NCBI RefSeq assembly: GCF_020525925.1
Contig: NZ_CP084876.1
Span: forward strand, 3,038,001-3,102,000
Origin: Klebsiella quasipneumoniae subsp. quasipneumoniae
GTDB lineage: Bacteria; Pseudomonadota; Gammaproteobacteria; Enterobacterales; Enterobacteriaceae
DNA: 64,000 nucleotides
Direction: 5' to 3'
A model generated the notes under the pieces. It did not search any database and had not been told where the DNA came from. It worked only from the letters and a program-made list of their open reading frames with translations. Of this stretch, positions 36,831 through 51,654 are shown in pieces. Both the position numbers and the translations under genes were made by a program. Each line of letters opens with the position of its first letter. Positions within the stretch are counted from its first letter, which is position 1.

Positions 36831-37670
36831 TTAATTAATACTGGTCAAATGTTTGCGATAACTGCTCGGCGTAAACGAGGTCAGCTTTTTAAAGGTTTTA
36901 ATAAACAGGCTCGGGCTGCTGTACCCTGATTCATAGGCAATATCCGTCACCGAATAGTTGGTAATTTCCAGCTGCTTTTTGGCAAAGTTGATACGGATAT
37001 CGTTAATTATCTGCATCGGCGTTTTACCATAATAGCGCTGGGTCGCCCGGGTTAAATACTCCTGCGTTTTGCCCGATAGCCGAACCATATTCTCGAGGGC
37101 GCTCTCGCCAAACTCCAGTTTATCGTGCATGGCCTCAACGGTATTTTTTAACCATTGTGGGACGACGTCTGCAACCGGCTCTTCGCGATAGTGACGTAAA
37201 CGGTTAATGACATAAAAGGAGACCAGCTCGATAAATTCGTCAAATTCCGTTTCGCGAAAATTGAGTGAGGCGATGACCGACTCAATATAGCCGAGAAAAG
37301 CGCTCTGCACGGCATAGACCTGCGACGCCACCAGGCCAAACGGCAGCAGCGGCAGATAGTGTTTCTCAAAGAAGCGCCTGCTGATGCCGACGTTAAGGAT
37401 GCGCGTCGCACCAAATTCGTAGAAGCTCTGGTGGTGCGAGCCCATCGGGATAAAGACAAAATCCCCGCGCTCCAGCAACACCCGTTTGCCATTGATCTCC
37501 TGGTAATAGCGCCCGGTTAATACGACGGTAAATTCGTAGTAATCATGCTGGTGGAGCCCGCTCACGCTTTCCGTTTTGTTATAGATGACCACATGAAAGT
37601 TCTTCCCGTTGAACAACTGCTGTTCTCTGGCGGTACTGATCTCGGTGGTCATCATCCTGGGCTGCCTCAT
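36831..37670 (-). CDS. chbR: AraC-type regulator ChbR
   Basis: 279 residues (E. coli 280). N-terminal cupin-like sensing domain ([16 protein letters not shown]...[15 protein letters not shown]) and C-terminal AraC helix-turn-helix pair ([35 protein letters not shown]). Dual regulator of the chb operon: represses without inducer and, with deacetylated phosphorylated chitobiose, activates together with CRP. Encoded inside the operon 12 bases after chbA; about 110 bases separate it from chbF. Confidence 0.95.
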   Translation of the reverse strand: MRQPRMMTTEISTAREQQLFNGKNFHVVIYNKTESVSGLHQHDYYEFTVVLTGRYYQEINGKRVLLERGDFVFIPMGSHHQSFYEFGATRILNVGISRRFFEKHYLPLLPFGLVASQVYAVQSAFLGYIESVIASLNFRETEFDEFIELVSFYVINRLRHYREEPVADVVPQWLKNTVEAMHDKLEFGESALENMVRLSGKTQEYLTRATQRYYGKTPMQIINDIRINFAKKQLEITNYSVTDIAYESGYSSPSLFIKTFKKLTSFTPSSYRKHLTSIN

Positions 37671-37682
37671 CGTCGTGATGGC

Positions 37683-38030
37683 CTATTGTACCTTCTCGTG
37701 CAGCTCAATCAATTCCGCAACCAGCTCGCGAGCCAGCATGGAGGTCATCAGGTGATCCTGAGCATGCACCAGCACCAGGCTGACCTTCATTTTCCCTTCG
37801 CCCTCGTCGCTTTCGATAAGCTGGGTCTGCACGCGATGCGCCTCGCTCAGCGCCTGACGCGACTGCTCCATCATCGATTTCGCCGCGGCAAAATCCCCCT
37901 GCTTGGCCTGTTTTAGCGCGGCATAGGCCAGGCTACGGGCTTGTCCGGAGTTGATAATCAGCCCCATCACCACCTCTTCGAGGTCGTTTTCCGGGGTCTC
38001 TACCGCGTCGATGTTGTCCAGATCAAACAT
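37683..38030 (-). CDS. chbA: PTS chitobiose-specific enzyme IIA
   Basis: 115 residues (E. coli 116). Lactose/cellobiose-family EIIA, a trimeric helical bundle; the phosphorylated histidine lies in LVHAQDHLM (His89 or His93 region). It passes phosphate from HPr to ChbB. The unusual order of a separate IIB, IIC and IIA gene is that of the E. coli operon. Confidence 0.96.
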   Translation of the reverse strand: MFDLDNIDAVETPENDLEEVVMGLIINSGQARSLAYAALKQAKQGDFAAAKSMMEQSRQALSEAHRVQTQLIESDEGEGKMKVSLVLVHAQDHLMTSMLARELVAELIELHEKVQ

Positions 38031-38083
38031 AATATTTCCCTCATTTCTCAGGCGGTACGGGACGCTGCCCGTACCGCGCGGTA

Positions 38084-39442
38084 TCAGAATTTCAGTGCGT
38101 TGGCGATGTCTTCTTCGCTCTCTTCCTGCTCGATGACGGTCTGCGCTTTATTCGACAGCACCACAAACGGCAGGTAGACCAGGGTGGAGACGCCAAGGTT
38201 GAACAGGGCGACCAGCAGAGCGGCGACGCTGCCGTTACTGTTGAAGAACGCCCCCAGGCCAGTTGGCATGGTCCACGGCGCCAGGTTGGTCACCGGTGGG
38301 ATAATCCCCAGGCTGTAGGCCGCGAGAGTAATGGCCGCCAGAATCGGCTGGACCAGCACGAACGGGATGAACATGACCGGGTTCATGATGATCGGCAGGC
38401 CAAACAGAATCGGTTCGTTAATCTGGAAGATGCCTGACGGCAGCGCCAGCTTCGCAACCTGACGATGGTCAGCGCGACGGGAAGCGATAAAGATGGCGAT
38501 GATCAGACCCAGCGTCGCCCCGGAACCCCCCAGCAGGATGTAGGAGTCGAGCATCGGCTTGGCCCAGAAGTGGAACTGTTTACCCGCTTCGATCGCCGCA
38601 TCAACCGATCCGTACTGGTTGTACAGCGCGATGTTTTCCAGCGCCCACGGCGTCATGATGCCGTTATCCAGCGCGGTCAGCGCCAGCGAACCGTGCACCC
38701 CGAAGAACCACAGCAGGGAGTTAAAGATGACGTATGCCCAGCCGACCACGCTGCCCATCGCCGCCAGCGGCGTAGAGATGGAGTCCATGATGATCTGGTG
38801 GAAGTTGCTGCCGTAGCTCGACAGGGCCCACGAGATAATGCCGAAGATGGAGAGGATCAAGAAGCCAGGGATCAGCGCGGAGAAAGAGCGCGATACCGAC
38901 CCCGGCACGCTGTCCGGCAGTCTGATCACCCAGTTGCGACGGATCACGAAGGTGAACAGCTCCGCGACGACCAGACCGATAATCATGCCGGAGATGATGT
39001 TCTGCCCGCCCAGCCAGTTGGCGCCGACGGCATAGGCTTCGCCCACGCTATACGGGGTCACGGTCATGAAGGCCGCGACCGCCAACAGGCCTGCGGCCAT
39101 CGGGTCGACTTTGCGCTCTTCCGCCAGCGCGGAGCCAATAAAGAATGGCGCCATCAGCGACATAATGCCGAGGGTGCCGTTATAGACGTTACCGCCGATA
39201 GCCTTAAAACCGTTTAAGGTTTCAATGGTGGAGGCATCCAGGCGAATGCCCATGGAATAAAAGAAAGAGCCTTCGCCGAAGCTCAGAAAAACGTTGTTAA
39301 TTAATACAAACATGGCCCCGGCGAGGGTCAACGGCATTAATTTAATGAATCCATTTTTAATCGCATTAATATGCGGCTGCTTTCCTATTTTCACTGCAAA
39401 AGGAAGGAGTACCTTTTCAAGCGAGTCGATCACTTTACTCAT
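38084..39442 (-). CDS. chbC: PTS chitobiose-specific enzyme IIC
   Basis: 452 residues, the same length as E. coli ChbC. Ten-helix sugar permease of the lactose family with the active-site segment [16 protein letters not shown] (conserved NEP motif) near 335. It brings in N,N'-diacetylchitobiose with phosphorylation via ChbB. ATG at 39442 gives [20 protein letters not shown]; a longer frame to 39466 is not conserved. About 150 bases of A+T-rich DNA separate it from chbB. Confidence 0.96.
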   Translation of the reverse strand: MSKVIDSLEKVLLPFAVKIGKQPHINAIKNGFIKLMPLTLAGAMFVLINNVFLSFGEGSFFYSMGIRLDASTIETLNGFKAIGGNVYNGTLGIMSLMAPFFIGSALAEERKVDPMAAGLLAVAAFMTVTPYSVGEAYAVGANWLGGQNIISGMIIGLVVAELFTFVIRRNWVIRLPDSVPGSVSRSFSALIPGFLILSIFGIISWALSSYGSNFHQIIMDSISTPLAAMGSVVGWAYVIFNSLLWFFGVHGSLALTALDNGIMTPWALENIALYNQYGSVDAAIEAGKQFHFWAKPMLDSYILLGGSGATLGLIIAIFIASRRADHRQVAKLALPSGIFQINEPILFGLPIIMNPVMFIPFVLVQPILAAITLAAYSLGIIPPVTNLAPWTMPTGLGAFFNSNGSVAALLVALFNLGVSTLVYLPFVVLSNKAQTVIEQEESEEDIANALKF

Positions 39443-39589
39443 AGTCAATACCCTTAAAAGCCGCAATAAACTATTACGGCGATGATGTATGAAATTACTC
39501 TTTGACGGGAAAATAAACTCTTTATTCTTTGACGTCCGGCAACGGGATGCCGCCAGGCGTCAAAATATATCGAGTTTTAAAATTTAAAA

Positions 39590-39910
39590 TTATTGTGCTG
39601 CAGCTTTCTTAATGGCCGCGACGGCGGCTTTCAATACCCCTAAACCATCCACCTTGCCATACAGAAGAGAATCGATGACTTCTACCGGTTTATTCGGCAG
39701 CAGGCGCTGAATTTCCGGTAACATATACGCAATTTGTGGCCCTAATAATACAACGTCGGCTTCCGGTCCCTTTTCACCCGCGAGAGTCTCAGGATAGGCT
39801 TCAATAATGACCGGGACTTCGTATTTTTCCGCCTGCGCCCGCATTTTGGAGACCAGCAGTGACGTGGACATGCCTGCCGAGCAGAACAGATAAATGTGTT
39901 TCTTTTCCAT
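39590..39910 (-). CDS. chbB: PTS chitobiose-specific enzyme IIB
   Basis: 106 residues, as in E. coli. The phosphorylated cysteine is Cys10 in [12 protein letters not shown]. It transfers phosphate from ChbA to the sugar on ChbC. First gene of the operon, so the chb promoter with its NagC, CRP and ChbR sites is expected between here and osmE. GGAAGCG is just upstream on the minus strand. Confidence 0.96.
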   Translation of the reverse strand: MEKKHIYLFCSAGMSTSLLVSKMRAQAEKYEVPVIIEAYPETLAGEKGPEADVVLLGPQIAYMLPEIQRLLPNKPVEVIDSLLYGKVDGLGVLKAAVAAIKKAAAQ

Positions 39911-40137
39911 GAACGCTTCCTCAATGTGTGAGACCAGGGCCTTCAGTAACCGCTGAGAGCCGGTAAGACTGGTAACATCCGGTTAATTCTGTTTATGGGT
40001 TGAGTATACGGCAACCTGAGCCGTCGTGATAATTCCCTGTTGAACAGAATTGTCTCTCATTGACCTCCGGTTTTGACTACCCTCACATTTTCATCCAAAT
40101 AATTCGCGCAATTAAATAAGCATCAGGACTCACAAAA
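39911..40137 (-). promoter_or_regulatory. chb operon control region
   Basis: A+T-rich region upstream of chbB. A perfect 9-base inverted repeat AATTCTGTT (39985-39993) / AACAGAATT (40043-40051) brackets about 50 bases that should contain the promoter. In E. coli two NagC sites flank the chb promoter and loop it; these repeats are placed suitably but I cannot confirm the NagC consensus. Confidence 0.5.
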
Positions 40138-40160
40138 AAGCCCGACCAGTGGTCGGGCTT
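40134..40160 (-). terminator. osmE terminator
   Basis: Stem AAGCCCGACC (40138-40147) / GGTCGGGCTT (40151-40160), three-base loop; on the minus strand it is followed by six T. It ends osmE transcription before the chb control region. Confidence 0.92.
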
Positions 40161-40188
40161 ACGTACAACTCAGTCAACAGTAGGGCGC

Positions 40189-40527
40189 TTACTTAGCGTT
40201 GCGCGGATCCGTATCATACTCAGCGCAGGTCTGGTAGCCGGAGTTCATCACGTGCCCCGTTTCGTCGAGGGCCACAAAGTAGGTCTCCACTTTACCATCT
40301 CGTTGACCGAGGATATAGGTCTGGCAGGTGCCGCGGGCATGGACCATCGTCACTTCCGTTGAAGGTTTGCCAGCGATCTGCATCACCTGCTCACGCGACA
40401 TTCCTTTCTTCACATCTTTCACCACCGGCTGGGTAAACTGGTCTTTGGTACGATCGTAAGCGGTACAGCCCGCGAGTAAGGTTAACGCGACGGTGACGCC
40501 CAGTATTCCTGCTAAGCTTTTGTTCAT
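40189..40527 (-). CDS. osmE: osmotically inducible lipoprotein OsmE
   Basis: 112 residues, the same length as E. coli OsmE. Lipoprotein signal [20 protein letters not shown] with the lipidated Cys21 in the lipobox LLAGC, then a SmpA/OmlA-like (BamE-type) domain: [21 protein letters not shown] and [25 protein letters not shown] at 40527 gives the signal peptide and has AGAGAGGAACC upstream; a longer frame to 40605 does not. Induced by osmotic stress and stationary phase in E. coli. Confidence 0.95.
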   Translation of the reverse strand: MNKSLAGILGVTVALTLLAGCTAYDRTKDQFTQPVVKDVKKGMSREQVMQIAGKPSTEVTMVHARGTCQTYILGQRDGKVETYFVALDETGHVMNSGYQTCAEYDTDPRNAK

Positions 40528-40809
40528 TTTGGTTCCTCTCTTCCACTGTGTAACGATAAGCCTGGAATAAATAGTGTTATTTTTCAAGCCGAACAGCGAA
40601 ATCATGTCTGATTGTGTTATTGCGTAAACAGGATTGACGCTCCGCCGACGACCGGCGCTTTCTCCTGCGCGCGGGCATCTATAATGAAATCCTATGTCAT
40701 TGATTGCCTTCTTTTCCGGCAGTCAAAACCCCGGTCCTTGTCGTTTCAGCGGCAAAGAGGTAGCTTTAAGCCAACAGGTTGCCAAACAGATTCACTTTCG
40801 GAGGGCGCG

Positions 40810-41637
40810 ATGACGCTACAACAAGAGATTATTCAGGCGCTGGGCGCGAAGCCGCAGATTGATGCCGCAGGCGAGATCCGCCGCAGCGTCGATTTCCTGA
40901 AATCCTATCTGCAGACTTACCCTTTTATTAAATCGCTGGTGCTGGGTATCAGCGGCGGCCAGGACTCGACCCTGACGGGGAAACTGTGCCAGATGGCGAT
41001 CAATGAACTGCGCGCCGAAACTGGCGACAGCAGCCTGCAGTTTATCGCCGTCCGTTTACCCTACGGCGTGCAGGCGGATGAGCAGGACTGCCAGGATGCC
41101 ATCGCCTTTATTCAGCCTGACCGCGTGTTGACGGTGAATATCAAAGCCTCGGTGCTGGCAAGCGAACAGGCCCTGCGCGAAGCGGGGATCGAACTGAGCG
41201 ACTTCGTTCGCGGCAACGAAAAAGCCCGTGAGCGCATGAAAGCCCAATACAGCATCGCCGGGATGACCAAAGGGGTGGTGGTCGGCACCGACCATGCGGC
41301 GGAAGCGATTACCGGCTTCTTCACTAAATATGGCGACGGCGGCACCGACATCAACCCGATCTTCCGCCTGAACAAACGTCAGGGCAAACAGCTGCTGGCC
41401 CATCTCGGCTGCCCGGAACATCTGTATAAGAAGCTGCCGACCGCCGATCTGGAAGACGATCGCCCCTCCCTGCCGGATGAAGTGGCGCTGGGGGTCACCT
41501 ATGAGAATATCGACGACTATCTGGAAGGCAAAACGCTGGACCCCAGCATCGCCAAAACGATCGAAGGCTGGTATCTGAAAACCGAACACAAGCGTCGGCC
41601 GCCCATCACCGTCTTTGACGATTTCTGGAAAAAATAG
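40810..41637 (+). CDS. nadE: ammonia-dependent NAD synthetase
   Basis: 275 residues, the same length as E. coli NadE. ATP pyrophosphatase loop [13 protein letters not shown] near residue 46, and [21 protein letters not shown] near 160 that binds deamido-NAD and magnesium. Converts deamido-NAD, ATP and NH3 to NAD, the last step of the pathway. ATG at 40810 follows CGGAGGGCG; the frame open further upstream to 40612 lacks conservation. Confidence 0.97.
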   Translation: MTLQQEIIQALGAKPQIDAAGEIRRSVDFLKSYLQTYPFIKSLVLGISGGQDSTLTGKLCQMAINELRAETGDSSLQFIAVRLPYGVQADEQDCQDAIAFIQPDRVLTVNIKASVLASEQALREAGIELSDFVRGNEKARERMKAQYSIAGMTKGVVVGTDHAAEAITGFFTKYGDGGTDINPIFRLNKRQGKQLLAHLGCPEHLYKKLPTADLEDDRPSLPDEVALGVTYENIDDYLEGKTLDPSIAKTIEGWYLKTEHKRRPPITVFDDFWKK

Positions 41638-41648
41638 TCCCTCCCCCG

Positions 41649-41675
41649 CCCCGGCCCGCGCCGGGGTTATTTTTT
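41649..41675 (+). terminator. nadE terminator
   Basis: Stem CCCCGGC (41649-41655) / GCCGGGG (41660-41666), four-base loop, then TTATTTTTT. Confidence 0.88.
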
Positions 41676-41704
41676 GCGCTTTTCGCCGCAAAAACCGCCT
41701 GCTA

Positions 41705-41724
41705 TACTGGATAGATAGACAGTA
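41705..41724 (+). promoter_or_regulatory. LexA box of cho
   Basis: TACTGGATAGATAGACAGTA differs from the LexA consensus (TACTG-TATATATATA-CAGTA) at three places, one of them in the CTGT half (CTGG). It lies 12 bases before the cho GTG start, as in E. coli. Confidence 0.8.
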
Positions 41725-41736
41725 TCAGGAGTTATT

Positions 41737-42600
41737 GTGGCCAGAAAGCAATCTGCCCCGCGTCTGGAGTTTGAGGCGGCGGCGATCTATGAATATCCCG
41801 AACACCTTCGGCCGTGGCTGGAGGCGCTGCCGAAGCTGCCGGGCGTCTATCAGTTTCACGGCGACAGCGACACGATGCCGCTCTATATCGGCAAGAGCGT
41901 TAACCTGCGCAGCCGGGTGCTCTCCCACCTGCGCACGCCTGAAGAGGCCGCGATGCTGCGTCAGTCCCGGCGTATTACCTGGCAGCGCACCGCTGGCGAG
42001 CTGGGGGCGCTGCTGCTGGAGGCGCAGTTAATTAAAGAGCAGCAGCCGCTGTTTAACAAGCGGCTACGGCGTAACAAGCAACTCTGCGCCTGGCTGCTTG
42101 CGGACGACCGGCCGCAGATTGTCTATGCCCGCGAGGTTGATTTCTCTCATCAGCAGCATCTCTATGGTCTGTTCGCCAACCGGCGGGCGGCGCTGCAGAT
42201 GCTGCAGAGCCTCGCTGACGAACAGCGCCTCTGTTATGGCCTGCTCGGTCTGGAGCCGCTCAGCCGCGGCCGCGCCTGCTTTCGATCCGCGCTGGGCCGC
42301 TGCGCCGGCGCCTGCTGTGGAAAGGAGAGCGTGGAGGCGCACCGCCAGCGTCTGCTGGCGCAGATGAGCAAGCTGCAGCTGGTGTGCTGGCCTTGGGCAG
42401 GACCGGTGGCGCTGGAGGAGCGCGGCCCTGATATGACGCAGTATCATGTCATTCATAACTGGCTGTGGCTGGGGGCCGTCGACTCGCTCGACCAGGCCGC
42501 TGAGCTCACTCGCCTGCCCGCCGGATTCGACCAGGATGGTTACAAAATTCTCTGTAAGCCTCTGCTCAGCGGCAACTACCCGCTGCACCCGCTTAGCTGA
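41737..42600 (+). CDS. cho: excinuclease Cho (UvrC homologue)
   Basis: 287 residues (E. coli 295). A GIY-YIG nuclease domain like the N-terminal half of UvrC: LPKLPGVYQFHGDSDTMPLY and IGKSVNLRSRVLSHL (residues ~32-65), followed by LLLEAQLIKEQQPLFNKRLR. It lacks the UvrC C-terminal nuclease half. It makes the 3' incision at bulky lesions that UvrC handles badly. The start is GTG at 41737 with CAGGAG upstream; the LexA box next to it makes it an SOS gene. The E. coli neighbour ves is missing between cho and spy. Confidence 0.94.
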   Translation: MARKQSAPRLEFEAAAIYEYPEHLRPWLEALPKLPGVYQFHGDSDTMPLYIGKSVNLRSRVLSHLRTPEEAAMLRQSRRITWQRTAGELGALLLEAQLIKEQQPLFNKRLRRNKQLCAWLLADDRPQIVYAREVDFSHQQHLYGLFANRRAALQMLQSLADEQRLCYGLLGLEPLSRGRACFRSALGRCAGACCGKESVEAHRQRLLAQMSKLQLVCWPWAGPVALEERGPDMTQYHVIHNWLWLGAVDSLDQAAELTRLPAGFDQDGYKILCKPLLSGNYPLHPLS

Positions 42601-42612
42601 GAAGCCAGAAAG

Positions 42613-42672
42613 AAAAAACCGCCGGCCCTGCCCAACGCCTGATGGCATTATTGGGCAAGACCGGCGGTCTTG
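42613..42672 (-). terminator. terminator between cho and spy
   Basis: Outer stem ACCGCCGG with CCGGCGGT and an inner stem TGCCCAA with TTGGGCA; read on the minus strand it is followed by TTTTTTC, so it mainly ends spy. Confidence 0.8.
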
Positions 42673-42687
42673 ATTCAGTACGCTACA

Positions 42688-43173
42688 TTATTCAGCGGGT
42701 GCAGGCATTTTACCTGCCGGCGCGTTGCGTTCTGTCAGATGCTTCTCAAAATTAGCATTGAACTGTTTTTTCTGCTCTGGGGTCAGAATATTGTAGATCT
42801 TGTTCTGCGTTTCCAGGCGGGACAGCGCCATCGCTTTATGCTGCGCCTCCATCTTATCGATCTGCGCTTCCGCTTTCGCCTTGTCGAAGGTATCGCTGGC
42901 GATCAGCTCGTGCATCGCGCGGCGTTCGTCAAGGGACGGACGCTTCATGTTTTCGCGCTGGCTCTTCATGATGTCGCGGATCTGCTGCTTCTGCGCATCG
43001 GTCAGGTTGAGGCCTTTAAACATCATGTCATGCTGACCCGGGCCGCCTTTATGATGCATCATCATCGGCTTGCTGTCGCTCGGCGCGGTGGTGGTATCGG
43101 CGGCGTGAGCCAGGTTAGCCGCGCCCAGAGCCAGAGTAGAGGCAACAAACAGTGCAGTGAGTTTCTTCATCAT
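42688..43173 (-). CDS. spy: periplasmic ATP-independent chaperone Spy
   Basis: 161 residues, the same length as E. coli Spy. Signal peptide MMKKLTALFVASTLALGAANLAHA, then the all-helical cradle chaperone of the CpxP/Spy family with the LTxxQ repeats (NLTDAQKQQIRDIM and ILTPEQKKQFN). It holds unfolded periplasmic proteins on its concave surface. Made in large amounts under spheroplasting, tannin, ethanol or metal stress via BaeR and CpxR. Confidence 0.96.
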   Translation of the reverse strand: MMKKLTALFVASTLALGAANLAHAADTTTAPSDSKPMMMHHKGGPGQHDMMFKGLNLTDAQKQQIRDIMKSQRENMKRPSLDERRAMHELIASDTFDKAKAEAQIDKMEAQHKAMALSRLETQNKIYNILTPEQKKQFNANFEKHLTERNAPAGKMPAPAE

Positions 43174-43516
43174 TCAATCCTTACTTTACGTTATTCTTAC
43201 GGCGCGTTGCCGTGTTGACGAGATTAACTTTACGACGTTAATCGTCAATTAGTCAGAGCAAGAGTAAAACAATGAAAGTGTAAAAAACAGTTTCTCACCA
43301 ATTATGGAGAAAATAAGGAATTTGAACGAGGAATTGCAATAAAAAATAAATAACCTACTGTTTTGCAGAGAAATTATGGAGAGTATAAAGGAGGAGAGAT
43401 TAAAAACAAAGCATTTTACCAGGAATAATCTGCAAATTTACACTGGCGCACGAAAAAATAAGAAGATGTAAAACGACGCGCGAAATTAAGCAGGCCGCCC
43501 GGCGGACGGCTTGCCC
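43174..43516. promoter_or_regulatory. A+T-rich spy upstream region
   Basis: 343 bases without a gene, markedly A+T-rich compared with both flanks. It should contain the spy promoter with BaeR and CpxR sites and the end of ast transcription. GTAAA-type motifs (for example within GAGTAAAAC and GTGTAAAA near 43261-43286) could be CpxR half-sites, but their spacing is not the canonical one. No small gene seen. Confidence 0.45.
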
Positions 43517-44482
43517 TCAGGATAATTTTTCCAGCATCAGGCCAGCGCGCAGCCCCCTCGCCACCGCCGGATTGGGAAACAGAACATACTCCGGCTCAGC
43601 CCCCACCACATACCGCATCTCCCCCTCCTCCGCCAGCAGCGTGCCTGGGGCGAAGGGGGTGAAGTTCAGCGTCCGATCCGCCATATGCAGACGGAAATCA
43701 TCGCTATGGCGGGTGATCTGCTGCACCACCCGGTAGCGCAACGGCGCCGGGGCGTCGGCAATGGCCAGATCCCCCACCAGCAGCCGGGAGATAGCCCCCT
43801 CGGCGGCGGCAAACTGCGTCAGATCGTTTTCCCCCAACGGCAGCGCTTTGCCCAGCTCAAGGGTGCAGGCCAGCGCCGCGAACCGCTCGCAGCTGAAGTG
43901 GGTGAAGGTCCCGCCTGGCTGGCGATGAAACACCAACGCCTCCAGCCCGGCGCCGCCCAGCCAGTGAAGATAATCCTCCTCCCAGGGCGTATCGCGGGCC
44001 GGGAGCACCCCGAAGCGCGGATGCAGCGACCCGCGGATCGCGGTATGCAGATCGAGGTGCCAGCGCGGACCATCGTGGTCGCGATAGAAGCGGCCCACCG
44101 CCTGCTCCAGCCGCTGCGCCCGCTGCGTCTCCTCGCTGGCCGGGAATTGCCGCCAGCGCTCGCCAAACATCCGGTTCATATCGCTGTGCAGATAGCGTTT
44201 ATTCGCCCGCAGCGCCGGCGGGTTACCGACGATCACCAGCAGCCGCCAGCGCAGGGGGAGTTCCTCCCGAACCAGCCGCTGCACCAGCCGGTCGACAATC
44301 TCCACCGGCGCCGTTTCGTTGCCATGGATGGCGCAGGAGAGCACCAGCCCCCGCTCGCAGCGCGCATGCGGCGTCAGCTCAAGGATCCCCTCTCCAAGCC
44401 AGTGCCAGCGAAAATGGGCCGTCTCGCCGTGAAAGTGATGGGGCAAACGCCCCGCCAGGGTTAATGCCAGAAAGTGTTCCAC
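43517..44482 (-). CDS. astE: succinylglutamate desuccinylase
   Basis: 321 residues (E. coli 322). Zinc carboxypeptidase-like enzyme of the AstE/AspA family: [20 protein letters not shown] (zinc His and Glu) near residue 50 and [12 protein letters not shown] (second His) near 145. It performs the last step of the AST pathway, releasing glutamate and succinate from N-succinylglutamate. Last gene of astCADBE, nine bases after astB. Confidence 0.96.
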   Translation of the reverse strand: MEHFLALTLAGRLPHHFHGETAHFRWHWLGEGILELTPHARCERGLVLSCAIHGNETAPVEIVDRLVQRLVREELPLRWRLLVIVGNPPALRANKRYLHSDMNRMFGERWRQFPASEETQRAQRLEQAVGRFYRDHDGPRWHLDLHTAIRGSLHPRFGVLPARDTPWEEDYLHWLGGAGLEALVFHRQPGGTFTHFSCERFAALACTLELGKALPLGENDLTQFAAAEGAISRLLVGDLAIADAPAPLRYRVVQQITRHSDDFRLHMADRTLNFTPFAPGTLLAEEGEMRYVVGAEPEYVLFPNPAVARGLRAGLMLEKLS

Positions 44483-44491
44483 CGCGCCCCC

Positions 44492-49591
<5,100 letters not shown>

Positions 49592-49612
49592 TTATTACGC
49601 TGTAAATGTAGA

Positions 49613-49630
49613 TTGCACGGTTCGTGCCAG
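49613..49630 (-). promoter_or_regulatory. sigma-54 promoter of astCADBE
   Basis: On the minus strand CTGGCACG (49630-49623), four bases, then GTGCAA (49618-49613). This fits the -24/-12 consensus TGGCACG-N4-TTGCA with one deviation (GTGCA at -12). It lies about 73 bases before the astC start; E. coli astC is NtrC/sigma-54 controlled under nitrogen limitation. Confidence 0.85.
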
Positions 49631-49978
49631 CCAGCGATAAAAATGCATAAACCGGATGAGATAACGAAATATCAATGAGTTACAACCTGGCGCTATTCAC
49701 ATAAAATGCATAATTAGTGAATAAGTATCCGATAAAGGGGGATGAACAGTGATTAAAGAAGATAAGTTATGCAAAGGTAAGATATAATTCTGTAATTGTG
49801 ATCTTCTGCGAAATTTATCGTAGCTATTTGCCCTTTTTTGGCGCGACGTGCCCGCAAAAGGGGCACCCACGGCACGCTCATGCGCAGCGATTGGCAGAAT
49901 GACGCATCGGATGGCAGCCAGCCTGGCGAATTTCTGCTACCATCCCTGCACTATTCACCTTGCACAGTGGCAGCGACT
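49631..49978. promoter_or_regulatory. astC-xthA divergent intergenic region
   Basis: About 350 bases, A+T-rich, without a gene. It should contain the NtrC and ArgR enhancer sites of ast and the sigma-S-dependent xthA promoter. ATGCATAATTAGTGAAT near 49708-49724 is a weak ARG-box-like sequence. GTGCCC (49848-49853) and GGGCAC (49861-49866) form an inverted repeat nearer xthA. Confidence 0.45.
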
Positions 49979-50785
49979 ATGAAATTTGTCTCTTTTAATA
50001 TCAACGGCCTGCGCGCCCGCCCACACCAACTGGCCGCCATCGTCGAAAAGCACCAGCCGGACGTGATTGGCCTGCAGGAAACCAAAGTTCACGACGATAT
50101 GTTCCCTCTCGAAGAGGTCGCCAGACTCGGCTATAACGTCTTTTATCACGGCCAGAAAGGCCATTATGGCGTCGCTCTGCTGACCAAAGAGACGCCGATT
50201 GCCGTCCGCCGCGGTTTCCCGGACGATGGCGAAGAGGCTCAGCGCCGCATCATCATGGCCGAGATCCCGTCGCCGTTCGGTAACGTTACGGTGATTAATG
50301 GTTATTTCCCGCAAGGTGAAAGCCGCGATCATGAGACCAAATTCCCGGCCAAAGCGGCGTTCTATCAGAATCTGCAGAACTATCTGGAGACCGAGCTCAA
50401 TAAAGAGAATCCGGTGCTGATCATGGGCGATATGAACATCAGCCCTACCGATCTCGACATCGGTATCGGTGAAGAGAACCGCAAACGCTGGCTGCGCACC
50501 GGCAAATGTTCCTTCCTGCCGGAAGAGCGGGAATGGATGGACCGCCTGCTGGGCTGGGGCCTGGTGGATACCTGGCGTCAGGCTAACCCGGACAATCAGG
50601 AGCACTTCTCGTGGTTTGATTACCGTTCCAAAGGCTTCGACGATAACCGCGGGCTGCGCATCGACCTGCTGCTGGCCAGCCAGCCTCTGGCCCAGCGCTG
50701 CGTGGAGACCGGAATCGATTATGAGATCCGCGGAATGGAAAAACCGTCCGACCACGCGCCGGTGTGGGCCACCTTCCGGCCGTAA
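49979..50785 (+). CDS. xthA: exodeoxyribonuclease III
   Basis: 268 residues, the same length as E. coli exonuclease III. AP endonuclease/3' repair phosphodiesterase. Motifs: [28 protein letters not shown] (metal Glu34), [22 protein letters not shown] (Asp/Asn pair) and [10 protein letters not shown] (catalytic His). ATG at 49979 matches the E. coli N-terminus; an open frame further upstream is not conserved. Base-excision repair of oxidised DNA, sigma-S induced. Confidence 0.97.
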   Translation: MKFVSFNINGLRARPHQLAAIVEKHQPDVIGLQETKVHDDMFPLEEVARLGYNVFYHGQKGHYGVALLTKETPIAVRRGFPDDGEEAQRRIIMAEIPSPFGNVTVINGYFPQGESRDHETKFPAKAAFYQNLQNYLETELNKENPVLIMGDMNISPTDLDIGIGEENRKRWLRTGKCSFLPEEREWMDRLLGWGLVDTWRQANPDNQEHFSWFDYRSKGFDDNRGLRIDLLLASQPLAQRCVETGIDYEIRGMEKPSDHAPVWATFRP

Positions 50786-50942
50786 GCCACGTCCTGACCT
50801 GCCTCCCGCCGCGCGGGGGGCAGAATTTCCTGAGCAAAATCAACAAAGCGACGGTAAACCATTGTGGCCGTCGTCTGAACAGGATACTGTCGCGCGCACT
50901 TTTTAATGTCCACTGCGTCCAGGCTGTACAGGAGACCCCTTC

Positions 50943-51654
50943 ATGAAAAAGAAGCCATCATCCGGCCATTGGTAAAGGGCTGGGACTCATCGCGCTGGCG
51001 GCCACGCTGGCCGTTATCAGCCACCGCGTCGGTCTCCACGATCTGCTGACTCACCTGCATCTGCTGCAGGAGACCCTGCGCCATCAGGGCGCCTGGGGCT
51101 ATCTGGTCTATGCAGCGCTGTTTATCATTGCCACCCTGTGCCTGATCCCCGGCAGCCTGCTGGTGATCGCCGGCGGAATACTCTTCGGCCCGCTGACCGG
51201 CTCTCTGCTCTCGTTTGCCGCCGCCACTGTCGCCTCTTCGCTGTCGTTTTTGATCGCCCGCTGGCTTGGGCGCGATCTGCTGCAGCGCTATGTGGGCCAT
51301 ACCGCCGTCTTCCAGGCCATTGAGCGCGGTATCGCCCGCAGCGGCAGCGATTTTCTGATCCTCACCCGCCTGGTGCCGCTCTTTCCCTACAACATTCAGA
51401 ATTACGCCTACGGCCTGACGGCGATCCCCTTCTGGCCTTTTACCCTGATCTCCGCCGTGACCACCCTGCCGGGCCTGGTGATCTATTCGGTGATGGCCAG
51501 CGAACTGGCTCGCGAGGGGGCGACCTTCGCCTTCGCGCTCAAGCTGAGCCTCGCTGGTGGGCTGCTGTTTGCCCTGGTGCAGATGGGCAAACGGTTTGCC
51601 CGCGCCCGCCGTGTGGCAACGCCCGGCGAGGAGGTGCGCCATGACCCGACCTGA
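50943..51654 (+). pseudogene. ydjX: ydjX, TVP38/TMEM64 (DedA-like) membrane protein, frameshifted at codon 3
   Basis: From about 50947 to the stop at 51654 one frame is open and matches YdjX: ATLAVISHRVGLHDLLTHL, then IIATLCLIPGSLLVIAGGILFGPL and ILTRLVPLFPYNIQNYAYGL, the SNARE-associated (VTT) domain, to KRFARARRVATPGEEV. But the only good start, ATG at 50943 with AGGAG at 50930-50934, is out of frame: MKKKPSSGHW then stop. Removing one A from the five-A run 50946-50950 gives MKRSHHPAIGKGLGL and restores the full-length ~236-residue protein. In-frame alternatives are a GTG at 51163, which would lose the first helix. Inner membrane, lipid-scramblase-type family. Confidence 0.85.

Noticed and set aside
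49848-49866. GTGCCC/GGGCAC inverted repeat considered as an NtrC enhancer for ast
   Set aside because: The half-sites are in the opposite orientation to the NtrC consensus (GCAC on the left, GTGC on the right), and it lies nearer xthA.
51557-51640. N-terminal extension of ydjZ inside ydjX
   Set aside because: Overlaps ydjX coding; ATG at 51641 gives the family length.
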